Part shown: piece after piece, positions 1 through 8,421 of the stretch | Position numbering within the stretch: the first letter of the stretch is position 1 | Layout of the letters: each line of letters begins with the position of its first letter | Source of the DNA: Asaia lannensis NBRC 102526 | GTDB lineage: Bacteria > Pseudomonadota > Alphaproteobacteria > Acetobacterales > Acetobacteraceae | Direction: 5' to 3' | Assembly: GCF_024054035.1 (NCBI RefSeq) | Contig: NZ_JAMXQU010000001.1 | Coordinates: 1-64,000, forward strand | Length of the DNA: 64,000 nucleotides | Notes under the pieces: model-generated | What the model was told of the DNA's origin: nothing | The model's database searches: none | Seen by the model: only the letters and a program-made list of their open reading frames with translations | Position numbers and translations under genes: made by a program

Positions 1-454
1 ATCAGGCTGCCTTCCTGAGTGAAAGAGAGGCGATTGCCGGTATCCAGATAGGTTTCGGACAGAGCGCCATTGGCCATGATGATGGCATGGTATTCGGTCT
101 CGATATGATAGACCTCAAAGACATCCTGCTCATCGATCACGATGCTGCTGCCGTTGACGAGCATGCGTGCGGGGATGAGATGATCGGCGAGGAAGAGGCA
201 ATGCTCTGGTGTGATCAGCAGATCCTGAGAGGGGGAATTGTCTGCCAGGGCGTTGGCACGTACGCGGACGGGGCGTTCTTCTGCTGAGGTGGCGGTAACG
301 GTTTTTTTGCCGATCCAGCAGAGGGGGACGGCCTCGATCCCTGTTGCCTGATAGGTGAGGACCTCATCGCCGACAGACAGTGCCTCGACAGCGACCGGAC
401 CGGAAGGCGTGGCAACAAGCGTGCCAGGCAGATAACACGGCGTCGTCGTAAGGG
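1..454. repeat. Direct repeat copy A (Hint-domain coding DNA)
   Basis: Aligned base by base with 3130-3583 (constant offset 3129) I find only three mismatches in 454 bases. The identity stops abruptly just upstream of the Hint cysteine codon (around 454) and continues past the window edge on the other side. The flanking N-terminal coding halves do not align. This looks like recent duplication or gene conversion confined to the Hint module. Confidence 0.95.
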
Positions 455-911
455 GCAGATAAGCCATCACACTGCCACTGACTTGGTGGATAAGTTTCGG
501 CTTATTATAATCTAGAGCATACGGGTTACCGTCGAGTACGAGATTCAGATAGGTTGTTTTCGTACCGTATGTAATCTTGAATGTTATGGTTGTGGTTGGT
601 CCTGTATAGATTCCGCTAACGGCAATCGAGCCAAAGCTGGCAGATATTGAATAGTTGATAAGAAAATCTGCAGTAACCTCACCATGAATTCTGACCGTGC
701 GCACACTACCGCCTGCCGTTGCAGGGGTATAGCCATTGAGAGATATATCGATCGACTGGGTCGCGCTGGTGCAACCAGGCATGATGTAGACATCAGCTGA
801 GTCTGTCATAGACGGAGAGGGCGGCGCGCCCAGTTTCAGCGTACCGCCACTGAGATTGTAAATTCCACCGTCGACGAAAGATGCCGTTTTTCCTGGAGTA
901 AGGTCGGTCAT
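1..911 (-). CDS. Hint_2-domain protein, C-terminus cut by window edge
   Basis: Reading from the ATG at 911 gives an uninterrupted frame to the window edge (303 residues visible). Residues 1-158 are a Ser/Thr/Gly-rich beta-type region with no motif I recognise. Cys159 in CYLPGTLVATPSG starts a Hint domain (splicing/autoprocessing fold), followed by TPEHCLF and SETYLDTGNR, the hallmarks of Hint_2 proteins that are abundant in acetic acid bacteria. No signal peptide is visible. The Hint half is nearly identical to the neighbouring gene at 2532-4052 while the N-terminal half is different. Family membership is clear; biological role (secreted or surface protein that self-processes) is inference. 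Confidence 0.85.
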   Translation of the reverse strand, partial: MTDLTPGKTASFVDGGIYNLSGGTLKLGAPPSPSMTDSADVYIMPGCTSATQSIDISLNGYTPATAGGSVRTVRIHGEVTADFLINYSISASFGSIAVSGIYTGPTTTITFKITYGTKTTYLNLVLDGNPYALDYNKPKLIHQVSGSVMAYLPLTTTPCYLPGTLVATPSGPVAVEALSVGDEVLTYQATGIEAVPLCWIGKKTVTATSAEERPVRVRANALADNSPSQDLLITPEHCLFLADHLIPARMLVNGSSIVIDEQDVFEVYHIETEYHAIIMANGALSETYLDTGNRLSFTQEGSL

Positions 912-1457
912 GAGACAACATATCCATTATTGGATGGTTCTTGTTGTCTTCTCGATAACACGTTCCAACAAAAGATTTTACAATAAATATTTCGAATTTA
1001 ATACTAAATATTTCTTTACCATCGGGTAAAACATCAGATTTTTATTATATAAAGTTATTGACCGTAAATAATTTGAAATAGTGGGTTATGAGTATAATGC
1101 AGGGCTGGTGCGGTCGCCGGGGCGGGGCGTCCGCTTTGCCGCGCAGGTTAGGTGGGTCGTGCCCTGCAAGGGTCGGCTGCGCAGGTGAGACGCCCCGATT
1201 CTCCTTCGTTTGCACGAGTGGCGGTTGTATGGCGGCGTCCATACGCGACAGGGAAGAGATCCTTCTTTTTGTGGACGTGCTCGGCTGCAATGCAGGACAG
1301 TGTAGCAGGACGGTGTAAAGGACACGCAGATGTCCATTGGGCAGGCTTTGAAAGGCTGACTGTTGTGTTGACGGCAGACCCTGACCGACCATCTTTCCTA
1401 TGCGAAAATGCTTGACGAGACCGCGATAACCAACGAAAAGCGAGCCAATCCCTCTAT
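912..1457. other. No gene seen; AT-rich upstream region of the Hint gene
   Basis: Positions 912-1085 are strongly AT-rich and would carry the promoter of the minus-strand Hint gene. From 1085 the base composition returns to the high-GC norm up to the tRNA. The open frames here on both strands have no recognisable product. Eight-base complementary segments GGGGCGTC (about 1124) and GACGCCCC (about 1189) are the only structure noticed. Confidence 0.5.
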
Positions 1458-1532
1458 GCCGGGTTAGCACAGTGGTAGTGCAGCGGTTTTGTAAACCGAA
1501 GGTCGGGGGTTCAAATCCCTCACCCGGCACCA
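1458..1532 (+). tRNA. tRNA-Thr (anticodon TGT)
   Basis: Cloverleaf: acceptor GCCGGGT (1458-1464) pairs with ACCCGGC (1522-1528), discriminator A1529 and encoded CCA 1530-1532. Anticodon loop TTTGTAA puts TGT at 1490-1492. The T arm has the conserved GGTTCAAATCC. The anticodon stem is GCGGT/ACCGA, so the outermost pair 27:43 is G-A. It decodes ACA. It lies alone, between two Hint genes. Confidence 0.97.
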
Positions 1533-1784
1533 GAATTTCCCTCACCAGAAAATATGACGCTGTTTCACCCAGATGATGACGGCACATCATAGGGCCTAAC
1601 GGATAGGCGCTGTTTATGTGTCTGTGGGTGGTCCCGTGACTGGCAGCCGTGCGAAGGTCCGGGACGATTTACAGCATAATGACAGCACAAAGGGTGTGCT
1701 TTTCGGCGCGTGCTGAAACGCCCGCGCCGGTTTATTGGTCAGGCTTCCGGGAAGGTTTCCCGGACGAGGCTTTCGGGCAGGCTC

Positions 1785-1830
1785 TTCAGGCAGTATCGGC
1801 AATCAGTCATTCCTGACGGTACTGCCTGAA
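1785..1830. repeat. 11-bp perfect inverted repeat
   Basis: TTCAGGCAGTA (1785-1795) and TACTGCCTGAA (1820-1830) are exact complements around a 24-base loop that has its own short TCAG/CTGA stem. It lies just past the stop of the minus-strand unknown gene at 1854 and could act as a transcript end or protective hairpin. No T-run follows on either strand, so a classical Rho-independent terminator is unlikely. Confidence 0.6.
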
Positions 1831-1853
1831 TACTCAGGAGGCGGCAGGAAGTG

Positions 1854-2237
1854 TCATGTTTCCTTCCCATCTCCCGAGCGACGGGATTCAATGATACTGC
1901 GCGAGATTTCATGCCAGACCCGACTGGGCCGTGCCGCTGCGCCCCCGAATGCTGCAGTGGTCTCCGCTGAGGACATGCGTTGGGAAATATCCTCCAGAAC
2001 AGCATCGGGCGCGTGTTTCATCAACGGTATGATGACCTCCATCAAGACGGCCATCTGTGCATCGACAACCCTGGCCGCAGCTTGCGACACTACGCCATCC
2101 AGTCGCGTGATCTCTCGCTGAGTGGTCTTGATAATTCCCTCTGGCGAGAAGTCATCGCCGGTAGATGGGTGCTCATTCCCACTACGATCCTTGCGCTCCC
2201 TGAATGCAATGATCTGCGGTTCATCTGAGCCGTCCAT
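1854..2237 (-). CDS. Small hypothetical protein, 127 aa
   Basis: I do not recognise a family. The frame starts at ATG 2237 with AAGGGGG about 11 bases upstream on the minus strand, a good ribosome site, which is why this frame is preferred over the overlapping plus-strand frames. The product is soluble and charged, with a central predicted helical stretch (about residues 38-85, rich in Val, Ala, Met, Ile) and no cysteines, signal peptide or membrane segment. It lies between the tRNA and the full-length Hint gene, on the same strand as both Hint genes. Whether it is expressed is uncertain. Confidence 0.5.
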   Translation of the reverse strand: MDGSDEPQIIAFRERKDRSGNEHPSTGDDFSPEGIIKTTQREITRLDGVVSQAAARVVDAQMAVLMEVIIPLMKHAPDAVLEDISQRMSSAETTAAFGGAAARPSRVWHEISRSIIESRRSGDGKET

Positions 2238-2440
2238 ATCGACATCGCCCCCTTGTGATTTTTGGAAGCACAGAATGGACGATTACTGTCGGCAGGGCGA
2301 GCCCTCCGCGACATATAACAAAAAAGAAACCCTCGTTAGTTTCGGCGTTGGGATCTCTCTATCCTGTTGGCCGATGCATTGCCGAAACCCGATGGACGGT
2401 GGGTAGGTCTGTGGCTGGGGGATTGGGGGGTATTGGCATG

Positions 2441-2475
2441 AAAAAGGGCGATCCATGGATAGGACCGCCCTTTTT
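2441..2475 (-). terminator. Rho-independent terminator after the Hint gene
   Basis: AAAAAGGGCG (2441-2450) pairs with CGCCCTTTTT (2466-2475). Reading the minus strand the stem ends in a T-run 57-90 bases past the stop of the Hint gene at 2532. The symmetry means it could also stop plus-strand transcripts. Confidence 0.8.
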
Positions 2476-2531
2476 ATGTGTTGCCGGGAGGATCGTCCTT
2501 GTTGCGTCCGGACGACCCTTTGGCGTGCGGT

Positions 2532-4052
2532 TTATGCGATGGCCCTGAGTTCGTCTGTCAGCGCGAACCCGGTTGAGGGTTCTGTGTGGTAAGGACCTGC
2601 GGCGACGATATCGATCATGACGAGAGATGGTGAGGTTGCGGCGGTTTCGGCGAACTGCACGAGCGCGCGTCCGTCGGTCCATCGGCAGGTATCGTTTTCG
2701 TATGACTGCCATCCTTCGATGGTCCTGTCTTCGAGATGAGCTGCGATGTGCTGGGTGCTTCTGCTTTCGAAAACCATAATGGTTCCGACGAGGACACCGA
2801 GATTGCGCCGGTCGTTGACGAAAGGCCCGATGGTGTCACTGGGACGGCTGGCCCGTGAGCAGAGCCATGCCCGATCGATGCCGGCGGGGAGTTCGAACAC
2901 ATAGCCCTGCAAAGTACGACGGATGGGTCGGATTTTTGCGCCCTGGCTTGTCAGCAGGTGCAGATCGGGGTCGTCGGTCAGGGGGGTGGAGGGGCCTTCG
3001 CTGACGTAGCCGAGCTGAGCGGCGCGTTCCTGAAGGCTGGTGAAGACTGGCTCGACAAGGGAACGTGCGACGCCCAGCGGTGCGGCTGCGTCGGTTTCCC
3101 AGCTTTTCACGGGGGTGAATACCCCGTTGATCAGGCTGCCTTCCTGAGTGAAAGAGAGGCGATTGCCGGTATCCAGATAGGTTTCGGACAGAGCGCCATT
3201 GGCCATGATGATGGCATGGTGTTCGGTCTCGATATGATAGACCTCAAAGACATCCTGCTCATCGATCACGATGCTGCTGCCGTTGACGAGCATGCGTGCG
3301 GGGATGAGATGATCGGCGAGGAAGAGGCAATGCTCTGGTGTGATCAGCAGATCCTGAGAGGGGGAATTGTCTGCCTGGGCGTTGGCACGTACGCGGACGG
3401 GGCGTTCTTCTGCTAAGGTGGCGGTAACGGTTTTTTTGCCGATCCAGCAGAGGGGGACGGCCTCGATCCCTGTTGCCTGATAGGTGAGGACCTCATCGCC
3501 GACAGACAGTGCCTCGACAGCGACCGGACCGGAAGGCGTGGCAACAAGCGTGCCAGGCAGATAACACGGCGTCGTCGTAAGGGTGCCGAGGACGAACTCA
3601 TTCATCCCGCCGGTATAATCAGCCATGGTTATCTGCTCACCATAGGGTAGTCGGTATGGGTTGCCATCGAATACAAGATTGATGACTGTCTTTGCTCCGG
3701 TAAACTTATAAGTCGCGGTAAACGAGATTGTCGTCGTGGCGCCGTCGAAAAAGGCATTTACAGCGATATCGCCACCATATGGCCATAGGTTGAAAGTAAC
3801 AATCATATCTTTTGTTACTGTACCATAGATTCGAAGCGTTCGAGTGCAGTTCGGGGAGGATAAGGCTGATGAGGACTTGAAATCTATATCTATTGAACTT
3901 GTATTTTTTGTGCACCCAGAACCGATATACGCTTCTGCATATTGTGTTACGGACTTGCCTTCTGCGGCCGACATGGTGAGAGAGCCGCCGTCCAGATTAT
4001 AAACCTTACCATTGGAGTACGGAGTTTTGGTTCCGGATGTCAGATCGTACAT
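2532..4052 (-). CDS. Hint_2-domain protein, full length, 506 aa
   Basis: Residues 1-162 form a Ser/Thr/Gly-rich beta-type N-terminal region with two cysteines (47 and 69) and no signal peptide I can see. Cys163 (CYLPGT) opens the Hint domain: GDEVLT at about 185-190, TPEH at 238-241, SETYLDTGNR at 289-298. Residues 310-506 are a C-terminal extension that ends in a region of Trp/Asp-rich beta character. Hint domains carry out autoproteolysis or splicing; the Cys and the TPEH His are present, so the domain may be active. The family is common in acetic acid bacteria, with unknown targets. The gene is followed by a terminator and preceded by an AT-rich leader, so it is monocistronic. Its Hint DNA is a near copy of the partial gene at 1-911. 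Confidence 0.88.
   Translation of the reverse strand: MYDLTSGTKTPYSNGKVYNLDGGSLTMSAAEGKSVTQYAEAYIGSGCTKNTSSIDIDFKSSSALSSPNCTRTLRIYGTVTKDMIVTFNLWPYGGDIAVNAFFDGATTTISFTATYKFTGAKTVINLVFDGNPYRLPYGEQITMADYTGGMNEFVLGTLTTTPCYLPGTLVATPSGPVAVEALSVGDEVLTYQATGIEAVPLCWIGKKTVTATLAEERPVRVRANAQADNSPSQDLLITPEHCLFLADHLIPARMLVNGSSIVIDEQDVFEVYHIETEHHAIIMANGALSETYLDTGNRLSFTQEGSLINGVFTPVKSWETDAAAPLGVARSLVEPVFTSLQERAAQLGYVSEGPSTPLTDDPDLHLLTSQGAKIRPIRRTLQGYVFELPAGIDRAWLCSRASRPSDTIGPFVNDRRNLGVLVGTIMVFESRSTQHIAAHLEDRTIEGWQSYENDTCRWTDGRALVQFAETAATSPSLVMIDIVAAGPYHTEPSTGFALTDELRAIA
3130..3583. repeat. Direct repeat copy B (Hint-domain coding DNA)
   Basis: Partner of 1-454 with three substitutions. Translated they give Tyr/His, Leu/Gln and Ser/Leu differences; all three are amino-acid changing. 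The right-hand boundary at 3583 coincides with the start of the Hint domain. Confidence 0.95.
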
Positions 4053-4474
4053 TGAGAGAATCCATTCAGGAAATTTTTCTCAATTAATCATGAATAAAAA
4101 GATCACGCTATAGTAACAAATGTTAATAATTTAGCTTTTAGTTATGTAAAATGCACGATGATTTGTAAAAATTGGATATTTGAAATCAACATACCATTAT
4201 TTTATCATAAAAACTATATATGTGCTTGATCTGTAGATGCGGTACTGGAGTAGAAAATCATTATCCAGCCATGAAGTCGGATCGATCGAGTGATGAGGGA
4301 TCATGATATACAGGGGTCGGTTATCCTGCCGATTTATCTGCTATTATAAGAAATAACCCTATATAAAATGTTAACTATAAATTGTTTTATAAGAAAAAGT
4401 CATAATTTTGGATTTTGTACTGAGTTCGCGATGTATGGATAGAAGTTTTATTTTTGTAGATGTTGTCCGGTAGG
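4053..4474. other. No gene seen; AT-rich gap
   Basis: This 422-base stretch is far richer in A and T than the window average and has no open frame with a recognisable product or good ribosome site. It must contain the promoter of the Hint gene at 4052. The composition suggests acquired DNA. Confidence 0.5.
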
Positions 4475-5239
4475 TCAATGTACCACGGGCAGGGTGGCCA
4501 GAGCCGGCCGGGCATAGATGTAGCCTTGCTGTAACGAGATGCCGATCTCCGAGAGGATGCTGGCCTCTTCGGCTGTTTCAATTCCTTCGCATATTGGCGT
4601 TACGCCCAGATTGTCGAGCATGGCGATGGTGTGGCGCATCATGACCTGCTTGACCGGTGTTGTATCGATATTGCGCACCAGCTCCATATCGAGTTTGACG
4701 TAATCAGGCTGAAAACGCGACAGCAGGCTCAGACCTGCGTAGCCAGCACCGAAATCGTCTATGGCCGTCTTGAACCCCATACTGTCATAGGTACGCAGAA
4801 TATGCAGAAGATGCTCGGTATCGAGTGCTTCGTTTTCGCAGAATTCGAACAGGATATTCCCGGTCGGAAAATTGACGCGCTCAGCCGCTTCGAGCGTGGT
4901 GCCGATACACGCACTCGGTTCATAAACGGCATTGGGCAGGAAATTGATCGAAAGCAGAGCTCCGCGCTCGGCGAGTCCGAGTTCGGCTGCCATCGTGATT
5001 GCGGTCACACGGCATTTCTGGTCGAAAGCATAGCGGTTTTCAGGCGTTACACGCGATAAAATCTGCTGCGCCCCTGTTCCATCCGCGCCGCGCACCAGGG
5101 CTTCATACGCGAAGATCCGGCGTGTGGAGAGATCGACGATCGGCTGGAACGCCATAGTGATGGGAAAATCGAAACCCGCATCGGCGCTGCAACCCGCGCA
5201 GGCCTTGCGCTTACTCCGCCCCCAGAAAGAAGCCATCAT
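4475..5239 (-). CDS. EAL-domain cyclic-di-GMP phosphodiesterase, 254 aa
   Basis: A stand-alone EAL domain that would hydrolyse c-di-GMP to pGpG in the cytoplasm. Signature residues are present: E46-A47-L48, Asn99 (INF), Glu132 and Glu135 (FEFCE), Asp161-Asp162 in DDFGAGY, Lys182 (VKLD), Glu218 and Glu221 (CEGIET), Gln238-Gly239. The catalytic set looks complete, so an active enzyme is likely. There is no GGDEF, PAS, REC or membrane segment; the first 25 residues hold two cysteines (14, 17). The frame is open further upstream but that part overlaps pitA in another frame, so the Met-Met at 5239/5236 with GGGGTGA upstream is taken as start. Confidence 0.88.
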   Translation of the reverse strand: MMASFWGRSKRKACAGCSADAGFDFPITMAFQPIVDLSTRRIFAYEALVRGADGTGAQQILSRVTPENRYAFDQKCRVTAITMAAELGLAERGALLSINFLPNAVYEPSACIGTTLEAAERVNFPTGNILFEFCENEALDTEHLLHILRTYDSMGFKTAIDDFGAGYAGLSLLSRFQPDYVKLDMELVRNIDTTPVKQVMMRHTIAMLDNLGVTPICEGIETAEEASILSEIGISLQQGYIYARPALATLPVVH

Positions 5240-5367
5240 CGCGTCACCCCTTCGCGCATTGATCGTGCGCCTTGCCGAACGCCTCGCCGGCTCACGAGTT
5301 GGTGAAAAATTTGTAACAGGATGAAGAAACGTGATTCCGGGGGACGAAGCCTGTCCAAAAGGCCGGT

Positions 5368-6717
5368 TCAGCTCAGAACATAGAAGGCGCACGCTGAAAC
5401 GGTGATGGTTACCGGCAGGGTTATCAGCCAGGCCAGAGCGATCTTGGCCAGCATGCGCATATTGATCCCCGATCCTGCGGCAACCATCGTGCCGGCTACG
5501 CCGGAGGTAATGATATGCGTGGTCGAGACAGGCAGTCCCGTATAGCCTGCCGAGGCGATCAGTCCGGCGCCGACCAGTTCGGAAGCTGCGCCCTGTGCCG
5601 GAGTAAGGTGCTGTTTGCCGATCCCTTCGCCGAGGGTTTTCACGATACGCCGGTAACCGACCATCGTCCCGATCCCGAGGCAAAGAGCGCTCAGGATACG
5701 CACCCAGTAGGGAGCATACTCCACTGTGGGTCTGAGTGCCTTGGCCAGACCGGTGCTCGTATGCTTTTCCTCGGCAGAAGATGCGGGATTGGCGCTGACA
5801 TCGCGCAGGCCCGACAGGATTTCATACACATCCCCGCGTATCTGCGCTGGCGTGGCTGGCCTGGAGACGTCACTGAGCCGGTTTATCGAGGCAAGGGCAT
5901 CAGGTTTGAAGCTGTAGCGGTCGTATTGCGCGATCAGGGGCTTTGCTTCCTGAGCCATCCGGGCCAGCGCAATGCGGTCTGTCGGATGATCCGGGTTCAT
6001 TGCAAAGGTCGCAGGCATAAGGCCTATGATGGTGAGCATGATGAGACCGATGCTCTTCTGTCCGTCATTGCTGCCGTGAGAAAAGCTGACCGATGTGCAG
6101 GTCAGGATCAGCAGGACACGCACAACCGGGTTGGGGCTTTCCCCCGGTTTCGGTGGTGTGAACAGGGCGGGCAGCTTCACCGCAAAGCGGATCAGCAGAT
6201 AGAGCAGCCCCGCCAGAAAGAAGCCCAGCAATGGCGAGATGGCAAGCGCACGCAGAACTTTCCAGATCTGCCCCCAGTCCACGCTATGGCCGAGATCGCG
6301 CGCATGAAGAAATGAATCGCCTATCGCAATGCCGATCAGGGCACCGATGGTGCAATGCGAGGAGGAATTGGGAATACCGAACCACCAGGTGCAGAGATTC
6401 CAAGCCAGCGCCGTGCCGAAAAGCGCAATCAGCATTGGCACCGCAGGATTGCCATTGGGGGGCGTAAGCACATCGGGCGGAAGCAGTTCCACCAGGGCAT
6501 AGGCAACTGCGATGCCTCCCAGCAGAACGCCCAGCAGGTTCATCAGCCCCGACCAGATCACGGCGACACGCGGTTTGAGCGAGTTGGTATAGATGACGGT
6601 TGCGACGGCATTGGCGGTGTCATGAAAGCCATTGGCGAATTCAAACACACATACAAGCACGAAGCAGATCGCCAGCATGATGAGCGATCCGGTAGAAGAG
6701 GGGGCGAAATGGAGCAT
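5368..6717 (-). CDS. pitA: Low-affinity inorganic phosphate transporter, PitA family
   Basis: PHO4/Pit family secondary transporter importing metal-phosphate with protons across the inner membrane. 449 aa, about ten hydrophobic segments. The two family signatures are visible: FANGFHDTANAVATVIYT near residues 27-44 and SHGSNDGQKSIGL around 213-225, the inverted-repeat GxxNDxxK/T motifs. A hydrophilic central loop (roughly residues 235-330) separates the halves, as in E. coli PitA. The stop is 128 bases upstream of the EAL gene start, so co-transcription is possible. Confidence 0.93.
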   Translation of the reverse strand: MLHFAPSSTGSLIMLAICFVLVCVFEFANGFHDTANAVATVIYTNSLKPRVAVIWSGLMNLLGVLLGGIAVAYALVELLPPDVLTPPNGNPAVPMLIALFGTALAWNLCTWWFGIPNSSSHCTIGALIGIAIGDSFLHARDLGHSVDWGQIWKVLRALAISPLLGFFLAGLLYLLIRFAVKLPALFTPPKPGESPNPVVRVLLILTCTSVSFSHGSNDGQKSIGLIMLTIIGLMPATFAMNPDHPTDRIALARMAQEAKPLIAQYDRYSFKPDALASINRLSDVSRPATPAQIRGDVYEILSGLRDVSANPASSAEEKHTSTGLAKALRPTVEYAPYWVRILSALCLGIGTMVGYRRIVKTLGEGIGKQHLTPAQGAASELVGAGLIASAGYTGLPVSTTHIITSGVAGTMVAAGSGINMRMLAKIALAWLITLPVTITVSACAFYVLS

Positions 6718-6920
6718 GGATCCGGCAGCCTTCGCATGAGGAAGTCCTCAATCTCGGCTACCGTTTACATTTCGGAAAGACTTTGACGCAGGGTTTCGCA
6801 GAAACTTCACGAAAGCCCGGATAGGGAGAAGGGGAGCGTTCTCCCGGATTCCACGCCGCAGCGTGGGGGCAGATGGTAGGGCTGTGCTCGTGCCCTACCA
6901 AGACAAAAGGCAGTCGGCCT

Positions 6921-6963
6921 TCTGAAACCCGTTTTTCAGACCGGGAGAGGGGGACTCTCCCGG
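6921..6963 (-). terminator. Tandem hairpins downstream of the sugar porter
   Basis: CCGGGAGAG (6941-6949) and CTCTCCCGG (6955-6963) form a perfect 9-bp stem with a 5-base loop. Next to it CTGAAA and TTTCAG (6922-6939) make a second smaller stem. They follow the porter stop (6997) at 34 bases. A weak T tract only, so termination is plausible but not certain. Confidence 0.6.
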
Positions 6964-6996
6964 GAGCTGGGCCAGATTATGTGCCCTGTGATGGGC

Positions 6997-8412
6997 TCAG
7001 CGGCCGAGCTTGCGCAGCTTCTCGCCGCTCATCAGGCGCTTTTCGATCACTTCGAGCGACATGCCCTTCGTTTCAGGCACGAAGGCGAAAGTCAGGACAA
7101 TGAAGAAGGCGTTCAGACCGGCGAACAGCCAGAAGGTGCCAGCTGTGCCGAAGGTATTCATCAGGGTCAGGAAGCTTGCTCCCACGACCATATTGGTAAT
7201 CCAGTTGGTAAGGGTCGAAAGCGAAATACCCAGATTGCGGCCTTGCATGGGCTGGATCTCGGAGCAGAGCACCCACATCAGTGGTCCCGCCGACATTGCA
7301 AAACCTGTGCAGAACAACATCAGCAGGAAGATTGCGATGAATTTCGAGGTTTCGCCCGACATATCTGTTCCGAGCAGGATGGCGAGTGCCCCCATGCCGA
7401 TCGCCATAACCGAGAAACCGATATAGAGAATGGGCTTGCGGCCCCATTTATCGACAAGGCCAACCGCGATGAAGGTCGCGAGCATGTTCACCAGACCGAT
7501 AATGGCCGTGCACCACATCTGCGACGTGGCATCGAACCCGGCGTTGGAGAGGATTTTCGGCGCGTAATACATGATGATGTTGATGCCGGCGAGCTGCTGC
7601 ATGGCCTGAAGCATGATGCCCAGCGCAATCGAGCGTCGGAAATTCGAGTTGGTTTTCAGCAGCTCGAAGCCATGCTGCTTGACCTCAAGCTGTTCGCGGA
7701 TAGCCTTGATTTCCTTTGCGGCTTCAAGCGGGTCTTCACGCAGGGAAAGCAGAACCTCGCGGGCCTCCTTGTGTCGTCCCTGCATGATCAGCCAGCGCGG
7801 GCTGTAAGGCAGGAAAAGCACGCCGATCAGGAACAGGCCGGCAGGAATGGCGGCAACGCCGAACATCCAGCGCCAGTCGCCGCTATAGGAGAAGTAGGTA
7901 TTGGACAGGAAGGCGAGGAAAATGCCGACCGTCACCATGAGCTGATAGGTCGAGACCATGGCGCCGCGTGTGGCTTCGCTCGCGATTTCCGACAGATAGA
8001 GCGGTGCTGTGAAAGCCGAGATACCGACGGCCAGACCCATCACCACACGAAAGGTGATCATGGATGGAATGGACCAGCTGAGTGCGCAGCCGATCGAGCC
8101 GATCACGAAAATCGAGGCGCCTGCAATCAGCGAGCGCTTGCGCCCCAGAGTATGCGCCATCCAGCCCGCGGCAAGGGCGCCGACGGCCGCACCGGCCATC
8201 ATGGAGCTGACCACCCATTCCTGGGCGAAGGTCGAGGCGTTGTACTGCTTGGCGAAGAAATCGAGTGCGCCTGCAACGACACCGATATCCAGACCGGACA
8301 TCAGGCCGGCAAGAGCCGCCAGTACGCCGATGACGATGATCTTGAATTTTGTCGCATCGAAAACCGATGCCAATACGCCTTCTGTATTACCGGCATCTGT
8401 GTCTGTCGCCAT
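6997..8412 (-). CDS. MFS sugar:proton symporter (GalP/XylE-like)
   Basis: 471 aa, 12 membrane segments of the sugar porter family. Visible signatures: GLDIGVVAGAL in TM1, LGRKRS after TM2, PYSPRWL at the end of TM6, QQLAGINIIMYYAP in TM7 (sugar-binding QQxxGxN), VDKWGRKP between TM8 and TM9 and PETKG at the end of TM12. Uptake of a hexose or pentose is expected; the exact sugar cannot be read from sequence. Nine bases separate it from the upstream asparaginase, so they share a transcript. Confidence 0.9.
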   Translation of the reverse strand: MATDTDAGNTEGVLASVFDATKFKIIVIGVLAALAGLMSGLDIGVVAGALDFFAKQYNASTFAQEWVVSSMMAGAAVGALAAGWMAHTLGRKRSLIAGASIFVIGSIGCALSWSIPSMITFRVVMGLAVGISAFTAPLYLSEIASEATRGAMVSTYQLMVTVGIFLAFLSNTYFSYSGDWRWMFGVAAIPAGLFLIGVLFLPYSPRWLIMQGRHKEAREVLLSLREDPLEAAKEIKAIREQLEVKQHGFELLKTNSNFRRSIALGIMLQAMQQLAGINIIMYYAPKILSNAGFDATSQMWCTAIIGLVNMLATFIAVGLVDKWGRKPILYIGFSVMAIGMGALAILLGTDMSGETSKFIAIFLLMLFCTGFAMSAGPLMWVLCSEIQPMQGRNLGISLSTLTNWITNMVVGASFLTLMNTFGTAGTFWLFAGLNAFFIVLTFAFVPETKGMSLEVIEKRLMSGEKLRKLGR

Positions 8413-8421
8413 TGTCGGGTC

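Noticed and set aside
1045-1590. 181-codon minus-strand frame over the tRNA containing GEGFEPPTFGLQNRCTTTVLTR
   Set aside because: This peptide is the well-known artefact of translating the antisense strand of a tRNA gene; the tRNA-Thr explains the sequence.
1735-2121. 128-codon plus-strand frame
   Set aside because: Antisense to the better-supported minus gene at 1854-2237, no ribosome site and no domain.
4475-5683. 402-codon version of the EAL protein
   Set aside because: The extra 148 residues are Arg-rich, lie in the wrong frame of pitA and lack family similarity; the EAL domain starts after Met 5239.
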